DNA of 40,038 bases from Oscillospiraceae bacterium. GTDB lineage: Bacteria > Bacillota > Clostridia > Oscillospirales > Oscillospiraceae. The DNA lies in contig JAFQBN010000006.1 in assembly GCA_017416685.1 (NCBI GenBank), forward strand, positions 1 to 40,038. The letters are read 5' to 3'. The translations under genes were made by a program, and so were the position numbers. Position 1 is the stretch's first letter. Every line of letters begins with the position of its first letter. The notes under the pieces are model-generated. The model had not been told where the DNA came from and ran no database searches. It was given only the letters and a program-made list of their open reading frames with translations. Positions 32,578 to 40,038 of this stretch are shown in pieces.

Positions 32578-34016
32578 ATCGTTCCAATCCTCCCCAGTAC
32601 CATGCGGGAAGCTCCGCCGCATTTGGTGACCTGCTCCATAGAAATTCCGGTTTCCGCGCAGATTAGTTCCATGACGTAGGGTGCGCAGAACCCGCCCTGA
32701 CAGCGGCCCATGCCGCTGCGGGTGCGGCGCTTGACCCCGTCTACATCCCGGGCGCCGGGATTGGTGCGGATGGCCTGCAAAATTTCACCCTCGCTGACCG
32801 TTTCACAGCGGCACACGATTTTGCCGAAGGCGGGATTAGCTTTGATGTACGCATCCTTTTCGTCGTCAGACAGGTTGCGGAAGGCACAGGGGTCGGGGCG
32901 GGTGCCGTCCCAATCCGCCTTTTCCTGCAGAACAAGGCCCTGCTGACTCAGTAGGTTTGTCAGGTAGCGGGCGATGGACACACAGCAGGTCAGGCCCGGG
33001 GAGTCGATGGCCCCGGCGTGAATCAGGCCGGGGACGGAGGGGGAGGGCTGTAAGATGAAATCCTCCCCGGCGGTGGAGGCGCGCACTCCGGTGAAAGAGG
33101 TGATGACCTGCCGGAAGTCAATGGAGGGGACGCTTTTGGCGGCCAGACGCTCCGACTGCGCCAACCCCTCCGGGGTGGTGGAGGTGCAATCAGGAGTGGG
33201 GACCCGGACAGCGGTGGGACCCACCAGTAGGTTGCCGTGGACGGTGGGGGAAACCAAAATGCCCTTGCCCTCCTTGGTGGGGCACTGGAACAGGGTGTGG
33301 TGGGCGCGATGACCCTCTGCCTTGTCCAGCAGCAGATACTCACCCGCTCGGGGCAGAATGGTGAAGAAGGTGTCGCCGACCATGGCGGCAATGCGGTCGG
33401 AATAGCCGCCGGCGCAGTTGACCAAAAACCGGCCAGACACAACCTGTCCGTCGGCGGCGGTAACGCGGAACTGCTCCCTGCCCCAAAGAATGGAGGTGAC
33501 CTCGAAATTGCGCAGTAAGGCAACGCCGTTGTCCATGGCGTTGCCCACGGCGGCGATGGTCAGCTCGTAGGGGCTGATGATGCCGGCGTTGGGTACGTGC
33601 AGGACCCGGGTCACCGCGGGGGACAGCTCCGGCTCCAGCAAGCGGGCCTCCTCGCCGGACAGCAGAGTCAAATCCGGCACGTGGTTGGCCTGCCCGCGTT
33701 CAAACAGGGTCTGAAGCAGAGTCTCGTCCTCCGGGGAAAAAGCGCAGACCATAGAGCCGTTCCGCTTGTGGGGGACATTCAGCTGCTTTGCCGCCTCGAA
33801 CAGCAGCTCCACGCCCTGGGTGTTCAGTTGAGCCTTTAAGGTACCGGGAACAGGGTCATAGCCGCCGTGGATGATGCCGGAATTGGCCCGGCTGGCGCCC
33901 GTGGAGACATCGTTTTCCCGCTCCAAAAGGCACACAGACAGCTCGTACCGGCTCAGCTCTCTAGCCAGCATGCCGCCGATAACACCTGCACCTATGATTA
34001 CTACATCGTATGTCAT
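32574..34016 (-). CDS. FAD-dependent glycerol-3-phosphate dehydrogenase-like protein (GlpA-like)
   Basis: The 480-residue protein starts with an FAD-binding fold (VVIIGAGVIGGMLARELSRY) and the DAO-family STGASRANSGIIHGGYD segment, and continues with CAGGYSDRIA. It ends with a Cys-rich [2Fe-2S] domain like bacterioferritin-associated ferredoxin (IVCRCETVSEGEI and GRCQGGFCAPYV). This is the arrangement of anaerobic glycerol-3-phosphate dehydrogenase GlpA and relatives, which oxidise glycerol-3-phosphate to dihydroxyacetone phosphate. The start follows AAAGGAGAGG. Directly upstream lies a terminator with a GlpP-type motif, which supports the glycerol-3-phosphate assignment. Confidence 0.88.
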   Translation of the reverse strand: MTYDVVIIGAGVIGGMLARELSRYELSVCLLERENDVSTGASRANSGIIHGGYDPVPGTLKAQLNTQGVELLFEAAKQLNVPHKRNGSMVCAFSPEDETLLQTLFERGQANHVPDLTLLSGEEARLLEPELSPAVTRVLHVPNAGIISPYELTIAAVGNAMDNGVALLRNFEVTSILWGREQFRVTAADGQVVSGRFLVNCAGGYSDRIAAMVGDTFFTILPRAGEYLLLDKAEGHRAHHTLFQCPTKEGKGILVSPTVHGNLLVGPTAVRVPTPDCTSTTPEGLAQSERLAAKSVPSIDFRQVITSFTGVRASTAGEDFILQPSPSVPGLIHAGAIDSPGLTCCVSIARYLTNLLSQQGLVLQEKADWDGTRPDPCAFRNLSDDEKDAYIKANPAFGKIVCRCETVSEGEILQAIRTNPGARDVDGVKRRTRSGMGRCQGGFCAPYVMELICAETGISMEQVTKCGGASRMVLGRIGTI

Positions 34017-34032
34017 GGAAACCTCTCCTTTC

Positions 34033-34095
34033 AAAAAAGAACGGGAAAAACAGATGCGGTATCCGCATCCGTTTTTCCCGTTTCTCAAACTCTCT
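34033..34095 (-). promoter_or_regulatory. Attenuator in the leader of the GlpA-like gene
   Basis: On the minus strand, a 20-bp stem (34040-34059 paired with 34063-34082, one G-U pair) with a 3-nt loop is followed by TTTTTT and ends just before the ribosome binding site. Overlapping its 5' arm is AGAGAGTTTGAGAAACGG (34078-34095). The same motif, with one change, precedes glpP. A weak extended -10 (TGG-TATATA, 34118-34126) could start this leader independently of glpP. Confidence 0.75.
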
Positions 34096-34114
34096 TGGGT
34101 ATTTGGTTGTTATG

Positions 34115-34669
34115 TTATATATACCATAGCTCGGGGCTGCCGGTGGAGATGGCGGTTGCCCCGGCGCTCAGGGCCTCGGTTACCTCGGCTTTGGTTTGGA
34201 GCAGGCCGCCGGCGATGACCGGAATGCCGCTGTCGGCGCAGGTTTTGATGACCTTGGTCACCACACCCGGCATAATTTCCATCAGGTTGGGGTTGGTGCT
34301 GCGAAAGATGTCTCCGGCCCCCTCGGCACCGGCGGAGTCCACGGCGAAAAACCGCTGTACCGCGAACAACCCCTGCTCCCGGGCGTGGCGAATCAGCGGT
34401 CCCTTGGTGGAGAGGATGCCGTCTGCGCCGCATTGGGCCAAAAAGCGGATGCCGGTGCGGTCCTTGCCGATTCCCTCGGCCAAATCCAGGTGAACCAGAA
34501 TGTACTTGCCGGCATCATGAGCCTGTTGCACCCGGTCTGCGATGGTCAGCAGGTTGGCGGACATGTAAAAGATGACCTGAGCCGGGCTGGCGACGGCCTG
34601 CTGCCACTTGTCATCGCCGACGGCGGCGATGACGGGATTGCACTCCAGACAGGTGAGAATGTCGGACAT
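34115..34669 (-). CDS. glpP: Glycerol-3-phosphate-responsive antiterminator GlpP
   Basis: GlpP binds glycerol-3-phosphate and then prevents termination in the leaders of glycerol genes. The 184-residue protein has the family's TIM-barrel-like sequence: NPVIAAVGDDKW near the start, VHLDLAEGIGKDRTGIRFLAQCGADGILSTK, RFFAVDS and the ligand loop IPVIAGGLLQTKAEV with TGSPELW at the end. Length is close to the B. subtilis protein. The start at 34669 follows GGGGGAGG; a longer in-frame start at 34768 would include the leader. It lies upstream of the flavoprotein genes, has its own consensus promoter and carries the same leader motif it probably recognises, implying autoregulation. Confidence 0.94.
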   Translation of the reverse strand: MSDILTCLECNPVIAAVGDDKWQQAVASPAQVIFYMSANLLTIADRVQQAHDAGKYILVHLDLAEGIGKDRTGIRFLAQCGADGILSTKGPLIRHAREQGLFAVQRFFAVDSAGAEGAGDIFRSTNPNLMEIMPGVVTKVIKTCADSGIPVIAGGLLQTKAEVTEALSAGATAISTGSPELWYI

Positions 34670-34686
34670 AAGCCTCCCCCTTTTGC

Positions 34687-34750
34687 AAAAAAAGAGAAAC
34701 GGCAGCTGCGGGCGCAAAACCCGGCAGGCAATCCGTTTCTCTAACTCTCT
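34687..34750 (-). promoter_or_regulatory. Attenuator in the glpP leader
   Basis: On the minus strand, AGAGAGTTAGAGAAACGG (34733-34750) is at the very start of the transcript. Its last part forms the 5' arm of a terminator (34693-34702 with 34733-34742, then a GC-rich inner helix) followed by a T-run at 34687-34693. It matches the motif before the GlpA-like gene at 17 of 18 positions, so it is likely the GlpP target. Confidence 0.78.
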
Positions 34751-34756
34751 AGGGAC

Positions 34757-34785
34757 ACTATACAACAAGGCGTTGGAAAAGTCAA
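34757..34785 (-). promoter_or_regulatory. glpP promoter
   Basis: On the minus strand there is TTGACT (34780-34785), a 17-bp spacer and TATAGT (34757-34762). The predicted start point lies 5-7 bp before the conserved attenuator motif. Confidence 0.82.
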
Positions 34786-34810
34786 GCGGGGATGTTGTTT
34801 TGTGACCGGG

Positions 34811-35083
34811 TCACAGCAGAAACAGGAAAACCGCCCATGCGGCAGAGGCGAGGACGGCCCCTGCAACGCCCCACGCGGCCCGGGGCAGGTGCAGGCCCCG
34901 GCGGCCCCGGACGGAATGGCTGCGCAGGTAGTCGTCGGCGGCCTGGCGGGCCTGCTGAATGATCTGTTCGGGGCTGACCCCGTCACCCGCAGCATCCTCC
35001 CGCAGCAGGAAGATAGCCTGTTCGAAGAGCTTGGGGTCGGGGGATTTGACCACGACCACCTGTCGGTTGATGCCCTTTACCAT
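34811..35083 (-). CDS. Small membrane-anchored hypothetical protein
   Basis: This 90-residue protein starts MVKGINRQVVVVKSPDPKLFEQAIFLLRED, a distinctive N-terminus that I do not match to a named family. It has a basic middle (RSHSVRGRRG) and a single C-terminal membrane helix (AAWGVAGAVLASAAWAVFLFLL). The start at 35083 is 10 bp after AAAGGA; the GTG at 35092 is too near that site. It sits between glpP and the ribosomal operon, on the same strand as both. Function unknown. Confidence 0.72.
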   Translation of the reverse strand: MVKGINRQVVVVKSPDPKLFEQAIFLLREDAAGDGVSPEQIIQQARQAADDYLRSHSVRGRRGLHLPRAAWGVAGAVLASAAWAVFLFLL

Positions 35084-35157
35084 GTACACCACGTCCTTTC
35101 AAAAATTGGAACGCTATCATTCTGTCCGCGAAAGGGAGTGGTTATTCAACAGGCAAC

Positions 35158-35190
35158 AAAAAACGTCCCCTCCGAACGGAAGGGACGTTT
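35158..35190 (-). terminator. Terminator of rpsF-ssb-rpsR
   Basis: A 14-bp stem with a G-U pair (35161-35174 and 35177-35190) is followed on the minus strand by TTTTTT. It lies just after the rpsR stop. Confidence 0.8.
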
Positions 35191-35201
35191 AAGGGATGAA
35201 A

Positions 35202-35447
35202 TTAGTCGGTCACGTAGGCCAGCAGGGCGATCTGACGGGCGCGCTTGATAGCCTCGGTCAGCTGACGCTGATGCATGGCGCAGGTGCCGGTGGTGCGGCG
35301 GGGCAGGATCTTGGAGCGCTCGGACACGAAGCGGCGCAGCTTGGCGGCGTCCTTGTAATCGATGCACTCGACCTTATCCGCGCAGAAAGTGCACACCTTG
35401 CGGCGCTTGCGGCCGCGGGGAGCGCGGTTATCACGTTCCATGGACAT
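35202..35447 (-). CDS. rpsR: 30S ribosomal protein S18
   Basis: S18 binds the 30S platform with S6. The 81-residue sequence has the family core [27 protein letters not shown] and the [12 protein letters not shown] end. Its N-terminal part [17 protein letters not shown] keeps the cysteines of the zinc-binding (C+) form. It is third in the classical rpsF-ssb-rpsR operon. Confidence 0.97.
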   Translation of the reverse strand: MSMERDNRAPRGRKRRKVCTFCADKVECIDYKDAAKLRRFVSERSKILPRRTTGTCAMHQRQLTEAIKRARQIALLAYVTD

Positions 35448-35503
35448 GGGAAAACCTCCTTTTTACGACCATTTGGTCAAAGTTGAAGCGTTAAACGCCT
35501 GGT

Positions 35504-35950
35504 TTAGAACGGAAGCTCGCCGTCGTCACCGGACAGCTCGGCGAACTGGTCGCCCTCGGCGGGGGCGGAATAGCCGGAAGGAGCGGAGCCGTAAGCGGGA
35601 GCGGAGAAGCCGCCGTTGTCACCCTCGCGACGGGAGTCGCCAAAGTAGACATTGTCGGCCTGCACCTCAGCAGAGCGGCGCTTGTTGCCGTCCTTGTCAG
35701 TCCACTCGCGGATCTGCAGGCGGCCCTCCACCACGGCCATGCGGCCCTTGGTGAAATAGCGGCTGACAAATTCGCCGGTCTGACGCCAGGCAACCACATC
35801 GATGAAATCGGTGGCGCGCTCGCCGGTGGTTTTATCCTTGAAGTCCCGGTCTACAGCCAGAGTGAAGGATGCCACGGGCGTGCCGGTCTGAGTGCGGCGC
35901 AGCTCGGGATCCCGGGTCAGACGACCCATGATGAAGATTTTGTTGAGCAT
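35504..35950 (-). CDS. ssb: Single-stranded DNA-binding protein
   Basis: SSB coats single-stranded DNA in replication and repair. The 148-residue protein starts MLNKIFIMGRLTRDPELRRT with an OB fold (FTLAVDRDFKD, DFIDVVAWRQTGEFVSRYFTKG), followed by a flexible Gly/Ser-rich tail and the acidic tip DDGELPF, which recruits partner proteins. It lies 12 bp after rpsF and 56 bp before rpsR. Confidence 0.97.
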   Translation of the reverse strand: MLNKIFIMGRLTRDPELRRTQTGTPVASFTLAVDRDFKDKTTGERATDFIDVVAWRQTGEFVSRYFTKGRMAVVEGRLQIREWTDKDGNKRRSAEVQADNVYFGDSRREGDNGGFSAPAYGSAPSGYSAPAEGDQFAELSGDDGELPF

Positions 35951-35962
35951 GGTGACCTCTCC

Positions 35963-36262
35963 TTACACCTCGTCCTTGCAGACGATCATGGAGCGCATCA
36001 CGCCGTCGGTGATCCGGAACACACGGTCCAGCTCGGCGGGGACAGCGGCAGCGCAGGTGAAGGTCATCAGCACGTAGTAACCCTCCATCAGGTCGTTGAT
36101 GGGATAGGCCAGACGGCGCTTGCCCCACTCGTCAACCTCGGTCACGGTGCCGTTGGTCTCCACAATGCCCTTGAACTTGGCCACCAGAGCGGCGGTAGCC
36201 TCCTCGCTCAGGGAGGGGTCCAGGATGTAGACAGCCTCGTAGTTTGCGTTGATCTTTGCCAT
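35963..36262 (-). CDS. rpsF: 30S ribosomal protein S6
   Basis: S6 pairs with S18 on the 30S platform. The 99-residue protein has NYEAVYILDPSLSEEATAALV, the DEWGKRRLAYPI motif and YVLMTF typical of S6. The start at 36262 follows AAGGAGGTGC; the in-frame start at 36313 is 17 codons longer, inside the leader, and was rejected. It is the first gene after the promoter at 36351-36378. Confidence 0.97.
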   Translation of the reverse strand: MAKINANYEAVYILDPSLSEEATAALVAKFKGIVETNGTVTEVDEWGKRRLAYPINDLMEGYYVLMTFTCAAAVPAELDRVFRITDGVMRSMIVCKDEV

Positions 36263-36350
36263 TTTACTTTGCACCTCCTTATGGACATATGGCCTTTGCA
36301 TTTGCAAAGGCAAGGATGATTTGCCCGTCCCGACAAGGACAGGCTTTACT
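36263..36350 (-). promoter_or_regulatory. rpsF leader with two hairpins
   Basis: The untranslated leader of about 80 nt holds a perfect 8-bp hairpin (36293-36310, CCTTTGCA/TGCAAAGG) close to the ribosome binding site, and an earlier one (about 36324-36345, GTCC/GGAC with flanking GCC/GGC). In many bacteria an S6-S18 complex binds an rpsF leader to autoregulate. I cannot confirm that consensus here by eye. Confidence 0.45.
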
Positions 36351-36378
36351 ATTATACCGAAAAAACGGAACTTGTCAA
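36351..36378 (-). promoter_or_regulatory. rpsF-ssb-rpsR promoter
   Basis: On the minus strand there is a perfect TTGACA (36373-36378), a 16-bp spacer and a perfect TATAAT (36351-36356), as expected for a strongly expressed ribosomal operon. Confidence 0.88.
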
Positions 36379-36410
36379 GGGGTATTTTCGAGGAAAATGG
36401 TTCGATTTCA

Positions 36411-36440
36411 TTGGACTTTTGCCCCGGTTTGGGGTAAACT
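36411..36440 (+). promoter_or_regulatory. tex promoter
   Basis: TTGGAC (36411-36416), an 18-bp spacer and TAAACT (36435-36440), about 32 bp before the tex start codon. Confidence 0.5.
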
Positions 36441-36471
36441 GGAGGGGACTTGAAGCAAAGGAGCGTACCCC

Positions 36472-38625
36472 ATGGATAAACTGATCGAAAAACTGGCCGC
36501 GGAGCTGTCCCAGCCTGCGGCCTATGTGGAGAATGTGGTCAACCTCATTGATGAGGGGGCCACCATCCCCTTTATTGCCCGCTACCGCAAGGAGCTGCAC
36601 GGCTCTATGGACGACCAGCTGCTGCGCACCCTGGAGGACCGATTGCAGTACCTGCGCAATTTGGACCAGCGCAAACAGGAGGTCATCAACTCCATTGAGG
36701 GGCAGGGCAAGCTGACCGAGGAGCTGGCTGCCGCCATCGAAGCCGCCGCTACGCTGGCGGAGGTGGAGGACCTGTACCGCCCCTACAAGCAAAAGCGCCG
36801 TACCCGCGCCACCATGGCAAAGGAGAAGGGGCTGGAACCCCTGGCCCTGCTCTACTTTGAAAAGGGCGGGGTCTGCGCCGACCCGGAGGGGGAGGCAGCG
36901 GCCTACGTGGACCCGGACAAGGGCGTGGAAACGGTGCAGGATGCCATCCAGGGCGCTATGGACATCATCGCTGAGATGATCTCCGACGATGCCGCCGTGC
37001 GCCGGGTGCTGAAGGACTTCTACCACAGGAGTGCCAAGCTGGTGTCCAAGGCCGCGGACAAGGAGCCGGAGGACACGGTCTATCGCCTGTACTACGACTT
37101 CAGCACCCCCATTTCCAAGGCCATGGGCCATCAGGTGCTGGCCATCAACCGGGGTGAGAAGGAAGAGATTTTGAAGGCGGCGGTGGAGATTGACCCCGAG
37201 GCCCTTTGCATGTGTGTCCGCCGTGAGGTTGTCCCAGGCCGTGCCGCCATGCCCATCGTGCGCGAGGCGGCGGACGATGCCTGCACCCGCCTGCTGCACC
37301 CCTCTCTGGAGCGGGAGATGCGCGCCGAGCTGACCGATGCGGCGGCGGAGGGCGCTATCCACAACTTCGCCCTGAACCTGCGCCCTCTGCTGATGCAGCC
37401 GCCGGTCAAGGGCAAGGTGACCATGGGTCTTGACCCCGGATACCGCATGGGGTGCAAGGTGGCGGTGGTGGACGGCACCGGCAAGGTGCTGGATACCGCC
37501 GTGGTCTATCCCACCCACGGCCCGCGGCAGAAGGAGGAGGCCATCGCCACCCTGTCCCGCATGATCAAAAAGAACGGCGTGGTCCACATCGCCATCGGCA
37601 ACGGCACCGCCAGCCGGGAAACCGAGCAGATGGCGGTGGAGCTGATCTCCCGCGTGGGCGGCGGGGTGAGTTATGCCATCGTGAATGAAGCGGGTGCATC
37701 TGTCTACTCTGCCAGCAAGCTGGCGGCAGAGGAGTTCCCGGAATATGATGTAAACCTGCGCTCTGCTGTGTCCATTGCCCGGCGGCTGCAAGACCCCCTT
37801 GCGGAGCTGGTGAAGATCGACCCCAAGGCCATCGGCGTGGGACAGTATCAGCATGACATGCCCCAGGCGCGGCTGAGCCAGACTCTGGACGGCGTGGTGG
37901 AGGACTGCGTCAATGCGGTGGGCGTGGACCTGAATACCGCCTCTGCGCCTCTGCTGGCCCGGGTGTCCGGTCTGAACGGCACCACCGCTAAGAACATTGT
38001 AACTTATCGCGAGACCAACGGCGTGTTCACCGGCCGCAAGCAGCTTTTGAAGGTACCCAAACTGGGACCCAAGGCCTTTGAACAGTGCGCGGGCTTCCTG
38101 CGCGTACCCGAGAGCCGTGGCGTGCTGGACAACACCGGCGTCCACCCGGAGAGCTACCCCGCCGCGGAAAAGCTGCTGGAGCTGTGCGGTTACACGCTGA
38201 ACGATGTGAAGGAGGGCGGCCTTGCCGAGCTGGAGGCAAAGGCCAGGGAAATTGGTCTTGATAAGCTGTCTGCCGACTGCGGCGTGGGCGTTCCCACCCT
38301 GAATGATATTATCAAGGAACTGATGAAGCCGGGCCGGGACCCCCGTGACGAGCTGCCGCCCCCCGTCCTGCGCACCGACGTGCTGGAAATGAAGGACCTG
38401 AAGCCCGGCATGGAGCTGAAAGGTACTGTCCGCAACGTCATCGACTTTGGCGCGTTCGTGGACATTGGCGTGCATCAGGACGGCCTTGTCCACATCAGCC
38501 GCATCTGCGACCGGTTCATCAAGCACCCCTCTCAGGTGCTGAGCGTGGGCGACGTGGTCACTGTGTGGGTGCTGGAAGTGGACGAGAAGAAAAAACGCAT
38601 CAGCCTGACCATGAAGAAACCCTGA
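36472..38625 (+). CDS. tex: Tex-family RNA-binding transcription accessory protein
   Basis: Tex proteins bind nucleic acid and act in transcription or RNA turnover. The 717-residue protein runs through the known architecture: N-terminal helical domain (LIDEGATIPFIARYRKELHGSMDD, EVEDLYRPYKQKRRTRATMAKEKGLEPLA), YqgF-like RNase H fold (MGLDPGYRMGCKVAVVDGTG), helix-hairpin-helix (NGTTAKNIVTYRETNGVF), and a C-terminal S1 RNA-binding domain (GTVRNVIDFGAFVDIGVHQD, DGLVHIS). Length is typical (about 700-780). It is a single-gene unit divergent from rpsF and ends at a bidirectional terminator. Confidence 0.95.
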   Translation: MDKLIEKLAAELSQPAAYVENVVNLIDEGATIPFIARYRKELHGSMDDQLLRTLEDRLQYLRNLDQRKQEVINSIEGQGKLTEELAAAIEAAATLAEVEDLYRPYKQKRRTRATMAKEKGLEPLALLYFEKGGVCADPEGEAAAYVDPDKGVETVQDAIQGAMDIIAEMISDDAAVRRVLKDFYHRSAKLVSKAADKEPEDTVYRLYYDFSTPISKAMGHQVLAINRGEKEEILKAAVEIDPEALCMCVRREVVPGRAAMPIVREAADDACTRLLHPSLEREMRAELTDAAAEGAIHNFALNLRPLLMQPPVKGKVTMGLDPGYRMGCKVAVVDGTGKVLDTAVVYPTHGPRQKEEAIATLSRMIKKNGVVHIAIGNGTASRETEQMAVELISRVGGGVSYAIVNEAGASVYSASKLAAEEFPEYDVNLRSAVSIARRLQDPLAELVKIDPKAIGVGQYQHDMPQARLSQTLDGVVEDCVNAVGVDLNTASAPLLARVSGLNGTTAKNIVTYRETNGVFTGRKQLLKVPKLGPKAFEQCAGFLRVPESRGVLDNTGVHPESYPAAEKLLELCGYTLNDVKEGGLAELEAKAREIGLDKLSADCGVGVPTLNDIIKELMKPGRDPRDELPPPVLRTDVLEMKDLKPGMELKGTVRNVIDFGAFVDIGVHQDGLVHISRICDRFIKHPSQVLSVGDVVTVWVLEVDEKKKRISLTMKKP

Positions 38626-38634
38626 TGATAGAAT

Positions 38635-38672
38635 AAAAAACGGACATCTCCAACCGGAGATGTCCGTTTTTT
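38635..38672. terminator. Bidirectional terminator between tex and the DUF4091 gene
   Basis: A 17-bp stem (38635-38651 and 38656-38672) with a 4-nt loop has runs of A and T on the two sides and lies between convergent genes. Confidence 0.92.
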
Positions 38673-38682
38673 ACTTGAAAAA

Positions 38683-40038
38683 TTACTTCGCGGCCTCTTC
38701 CGCCAGTCGGCTCAGCAGGGTATTGCGCAGGCCGATGAGGAAGCCGTCCCGCTTGGGGAAGTTGCCGAACTCCAGCGTGTCGCCGTTGGCCTTGTCCAGA
38801 ATCTCGCACACGGCGTCCCGGCCGATGTACTGCTCCAGTGCCTGGCAGATACGCACGTCCTGCAGGGCGTCGTACATGACCTCGCCCCGGGTGGAGCCGT
38901 AGACGGTGTTGTGACCGGGATAGAGGATGAACGCGTCGCCGGAGGGGAAGGAACCCTCGGACGAGGTGGTCACCCACGGATCTACGGGGTGGTAGGACAG
39001 CTGGCTGTGGTAGAAGTTCAGACCCCACTGCATGAAGCCGCCGATATTCCAGCGGTACAGCAGGAAACCCAGCACCCGGTTGTTCCGAGCCTGCATGGCC
39101 AAAAAGCTGTTGGGGTAGCCGGTCTGAGGGCCGCAGCAGTAGTAGGTCCACAGGTCGGTAATGCCGGCATCCAGGAACTTCTTCACGGACTGCACCACGC
39201 AGCAGGGGCGACCCACCAGACCCTGCTCGCAAAACTCGGTCTTGGACAGGGCGTCGATGGTGTGGCCGTCACCCAGCAGGGGGCGCAGCAGGTCGGCGGC
39301 GGCACGGTACTGGTCGATGTTGTGCAGGTTGGGTTCGTCCGAGATGTGGAAGAAGCAGTTGTCCAGCACGCCCAGCCCCTTCAAGTGGTTGCACACGGCG
39401 GTGATATACTGGGGCAGGAAGTTGGTGTACTCTGGGCCGGTGGCGGACACGTGCCAGCCGAACAGATAGTCGGTCACGCCGTCGTGGGTGACCATGATGT
39501 TGGGGGGACACTTGGCACCCCACTGGCTGAACAGGTGCGCCATCTCGAAGCGGGTGATGCCGTGGCGCAGGCACATCGTGACGAAGCGGGTGAGCTTGTC
39601 GAAGTTAAAGGTGTAAGCGTCGCCGTTTTTCTCGATATCCACCAGCTGGACACAGGGGCGGGCAGTCCCCTCGGCAGTGTCCAAAGGCGGGGTGTGGATG
39701 GGGGTCAGAATCATGTTCATACCCACCCGGGCGGCGGCGGCCACATACTTTTCCATCAGCTCCCAATGGGCCTCGGAGAAAATCTCCACATGGTGAGCGG
39801 TGGCCACGCAGTCGGCGTGGAACCAGCGGGAGTAGATGGTCTGCTGCTCGGGCATAACCACGGGAATGACGGTCAGAGTCATGTCGCAGGGGACGGTGAA
39901 CACCGCGTCGGAGCGGCGCACGTCGGTGAAGGTCAAATCCACGGTGTACTTATAGGTACCGGCGGCGGTATCCTTGGGGATATCCAGGCTGACCCACAGC
40001 ACGGCGTTGTTGGGGCTGAGCAGGGTCTTGTTGCCCAG
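38683..40038 (-). CDS. DUF4091 glycoside hydrolase-like protein, N-terminus outside window
   Basis: About 451 C-terminal residues are visible and the frame stays open to the window edge, so the start lies beyond it. The first part visible is a beta-sandwich-like segment (VLWVSLDIPKDTAAGTYKYTVDLTF). It is followed by a TIM-barrel-like catalytic region with FFHISDEPN (acidic residues on a barrel strand), LWTYYCCGPQ and the DUF4091 end GFLLYRWNIGGFMQWGLNFYHSQLS, a pattern of uncharacterised glycoside hydrolase-like proteins. A polysaccharide or glycoside substrate is likely, but nothing shows which. No signal peptide can be judged because the N-terminus is missing. Confidence 0.85.
   Translation of the reverse strand: MGNKTLLSPNNAVLWVSLDIPKDTAAGTYKYTVDLTFTDVRRSDAVFTVPCDMTLTVIPVVMPEQQTIYSRWFHADCVATAHHVEIFSEAHWELMEKYVAAAARVGMNMILTPIHTPPLDTAEGTARPCVQLVDIEKNGDAYTFNFDKLTRFVTMCLRHGITRFEMAHLFSQWGAKCPPNIMVTHDGVTDYLFGWHVSATGPEYTNFLPQYITAVCNHLKGLGVLDNCFFHISDEPNLHNIDQYRAAADLLRPLLGDGHTIDALSKTEFCEQGLVGRPCCVVQSVKKFLDAGITDLWTYYCCGPQTGYPNSFLAMQARNNRVLGFLLYRWNIGGFMQWGLNFYHSQLSYHPVDPWVTTSSEGSFPSGDAFILYPGHNTVYGSTRGEVMYDALQDVRICQALEQYIGRDAVCEILDKANGDTLEFGNFPKRDGFLIGLRNTLLSRLAEEAAK

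Overview
The window looks like chromosome from a GC-rich, gut-type anaerobic Firmicute of the class Clostridia, most likely order Oscillospirales. This is inferred from protein character, strong AGGAGG ribosome binding sites, sigma-A-type promoters and the housekeeping neighbourhoods (rpoA-rplQ, mnmE, rpsF-ssb-rpsR, LexA with a Gram-positive-like operator). I see no phage, IS element, CRISPR array, tRNA or rRNA. Both edges cut genes: rpoA on the left and a DUF4091 protein on the right.

Layout. 1-3.2 kb: the end of the ribosomal/RNA polymerase operon (rpoA, rplQ), then an MFS transporter overlapping a Nudix hydrolase. 3.2-12.6 kb: a sugar island. A ribose-type ABC importer (ATPase, permease, lipoprotein) is divergent from a LacI regulator, which is followed by L-fucose isomerase (FucI), fucose mutarotase (FucU), an AEC transporter, a small unknown protein and a Cof-type HAD phosphatase. 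Two near-identical 14-bp palindromes mark the regulator's probable operators. Fuculokinase and fuculose-phosphate aldolase are not in the window. 12.6-20.3 kb: a malate/L-lactate dehydrogenase-family enzyme, then a complete 2-oxo acid dehydrogenase complex (E2 with two lipoyl domains, E3, and an E1 with alpha and beta fused) and a DeoR-type regulator. TGTTA/TAACA half-sites about one helical turn apart occupy both the complex's promoter and the regulator's own promoter.

20.4-26.3 kb: lexA with two operator-like boxes on its promoter, a divergent heterodimeric ABC exporter whose second subunit carries an extra ~120-residue segment, dCMP deaminase and a small membrane zinc-ribbon protein. 26.4-30 kb: a COG2509-type flavoprotein, a 358-bp gap holding three clustered DnaA boxes and a nested stem-loop, mnmE, a small unknown gene and secG. 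30-35 kb: a glycerol-3-phosphate operon (GlpP antiterminator, GlpA-like and GlpB-like flavoproteins, DUF1667 protein, HAD-IIA phosphatase). Two intrinsic terminators there share an almost identical 18-nt 5' motif and probably act as GlpP-controlled attenuators. 35-40 kb: a small membrane protein, rpsF-ssb-rpsR, tex and the truncated DUF4091 protein.

The strongest leads are regulatory: the paired GlpP-type attenuators, the DnaA-box cluster before mnmE, the phased DeoR half-sites, the LexA boxes and the LacI palindromes. The main protein oddities are the E1 fusion with an altered thiamine-diphosphate motif and the ABC exporter insertion. No single wholly new system is evident. Promoter and operator calls come from reading the sequence and are untested.
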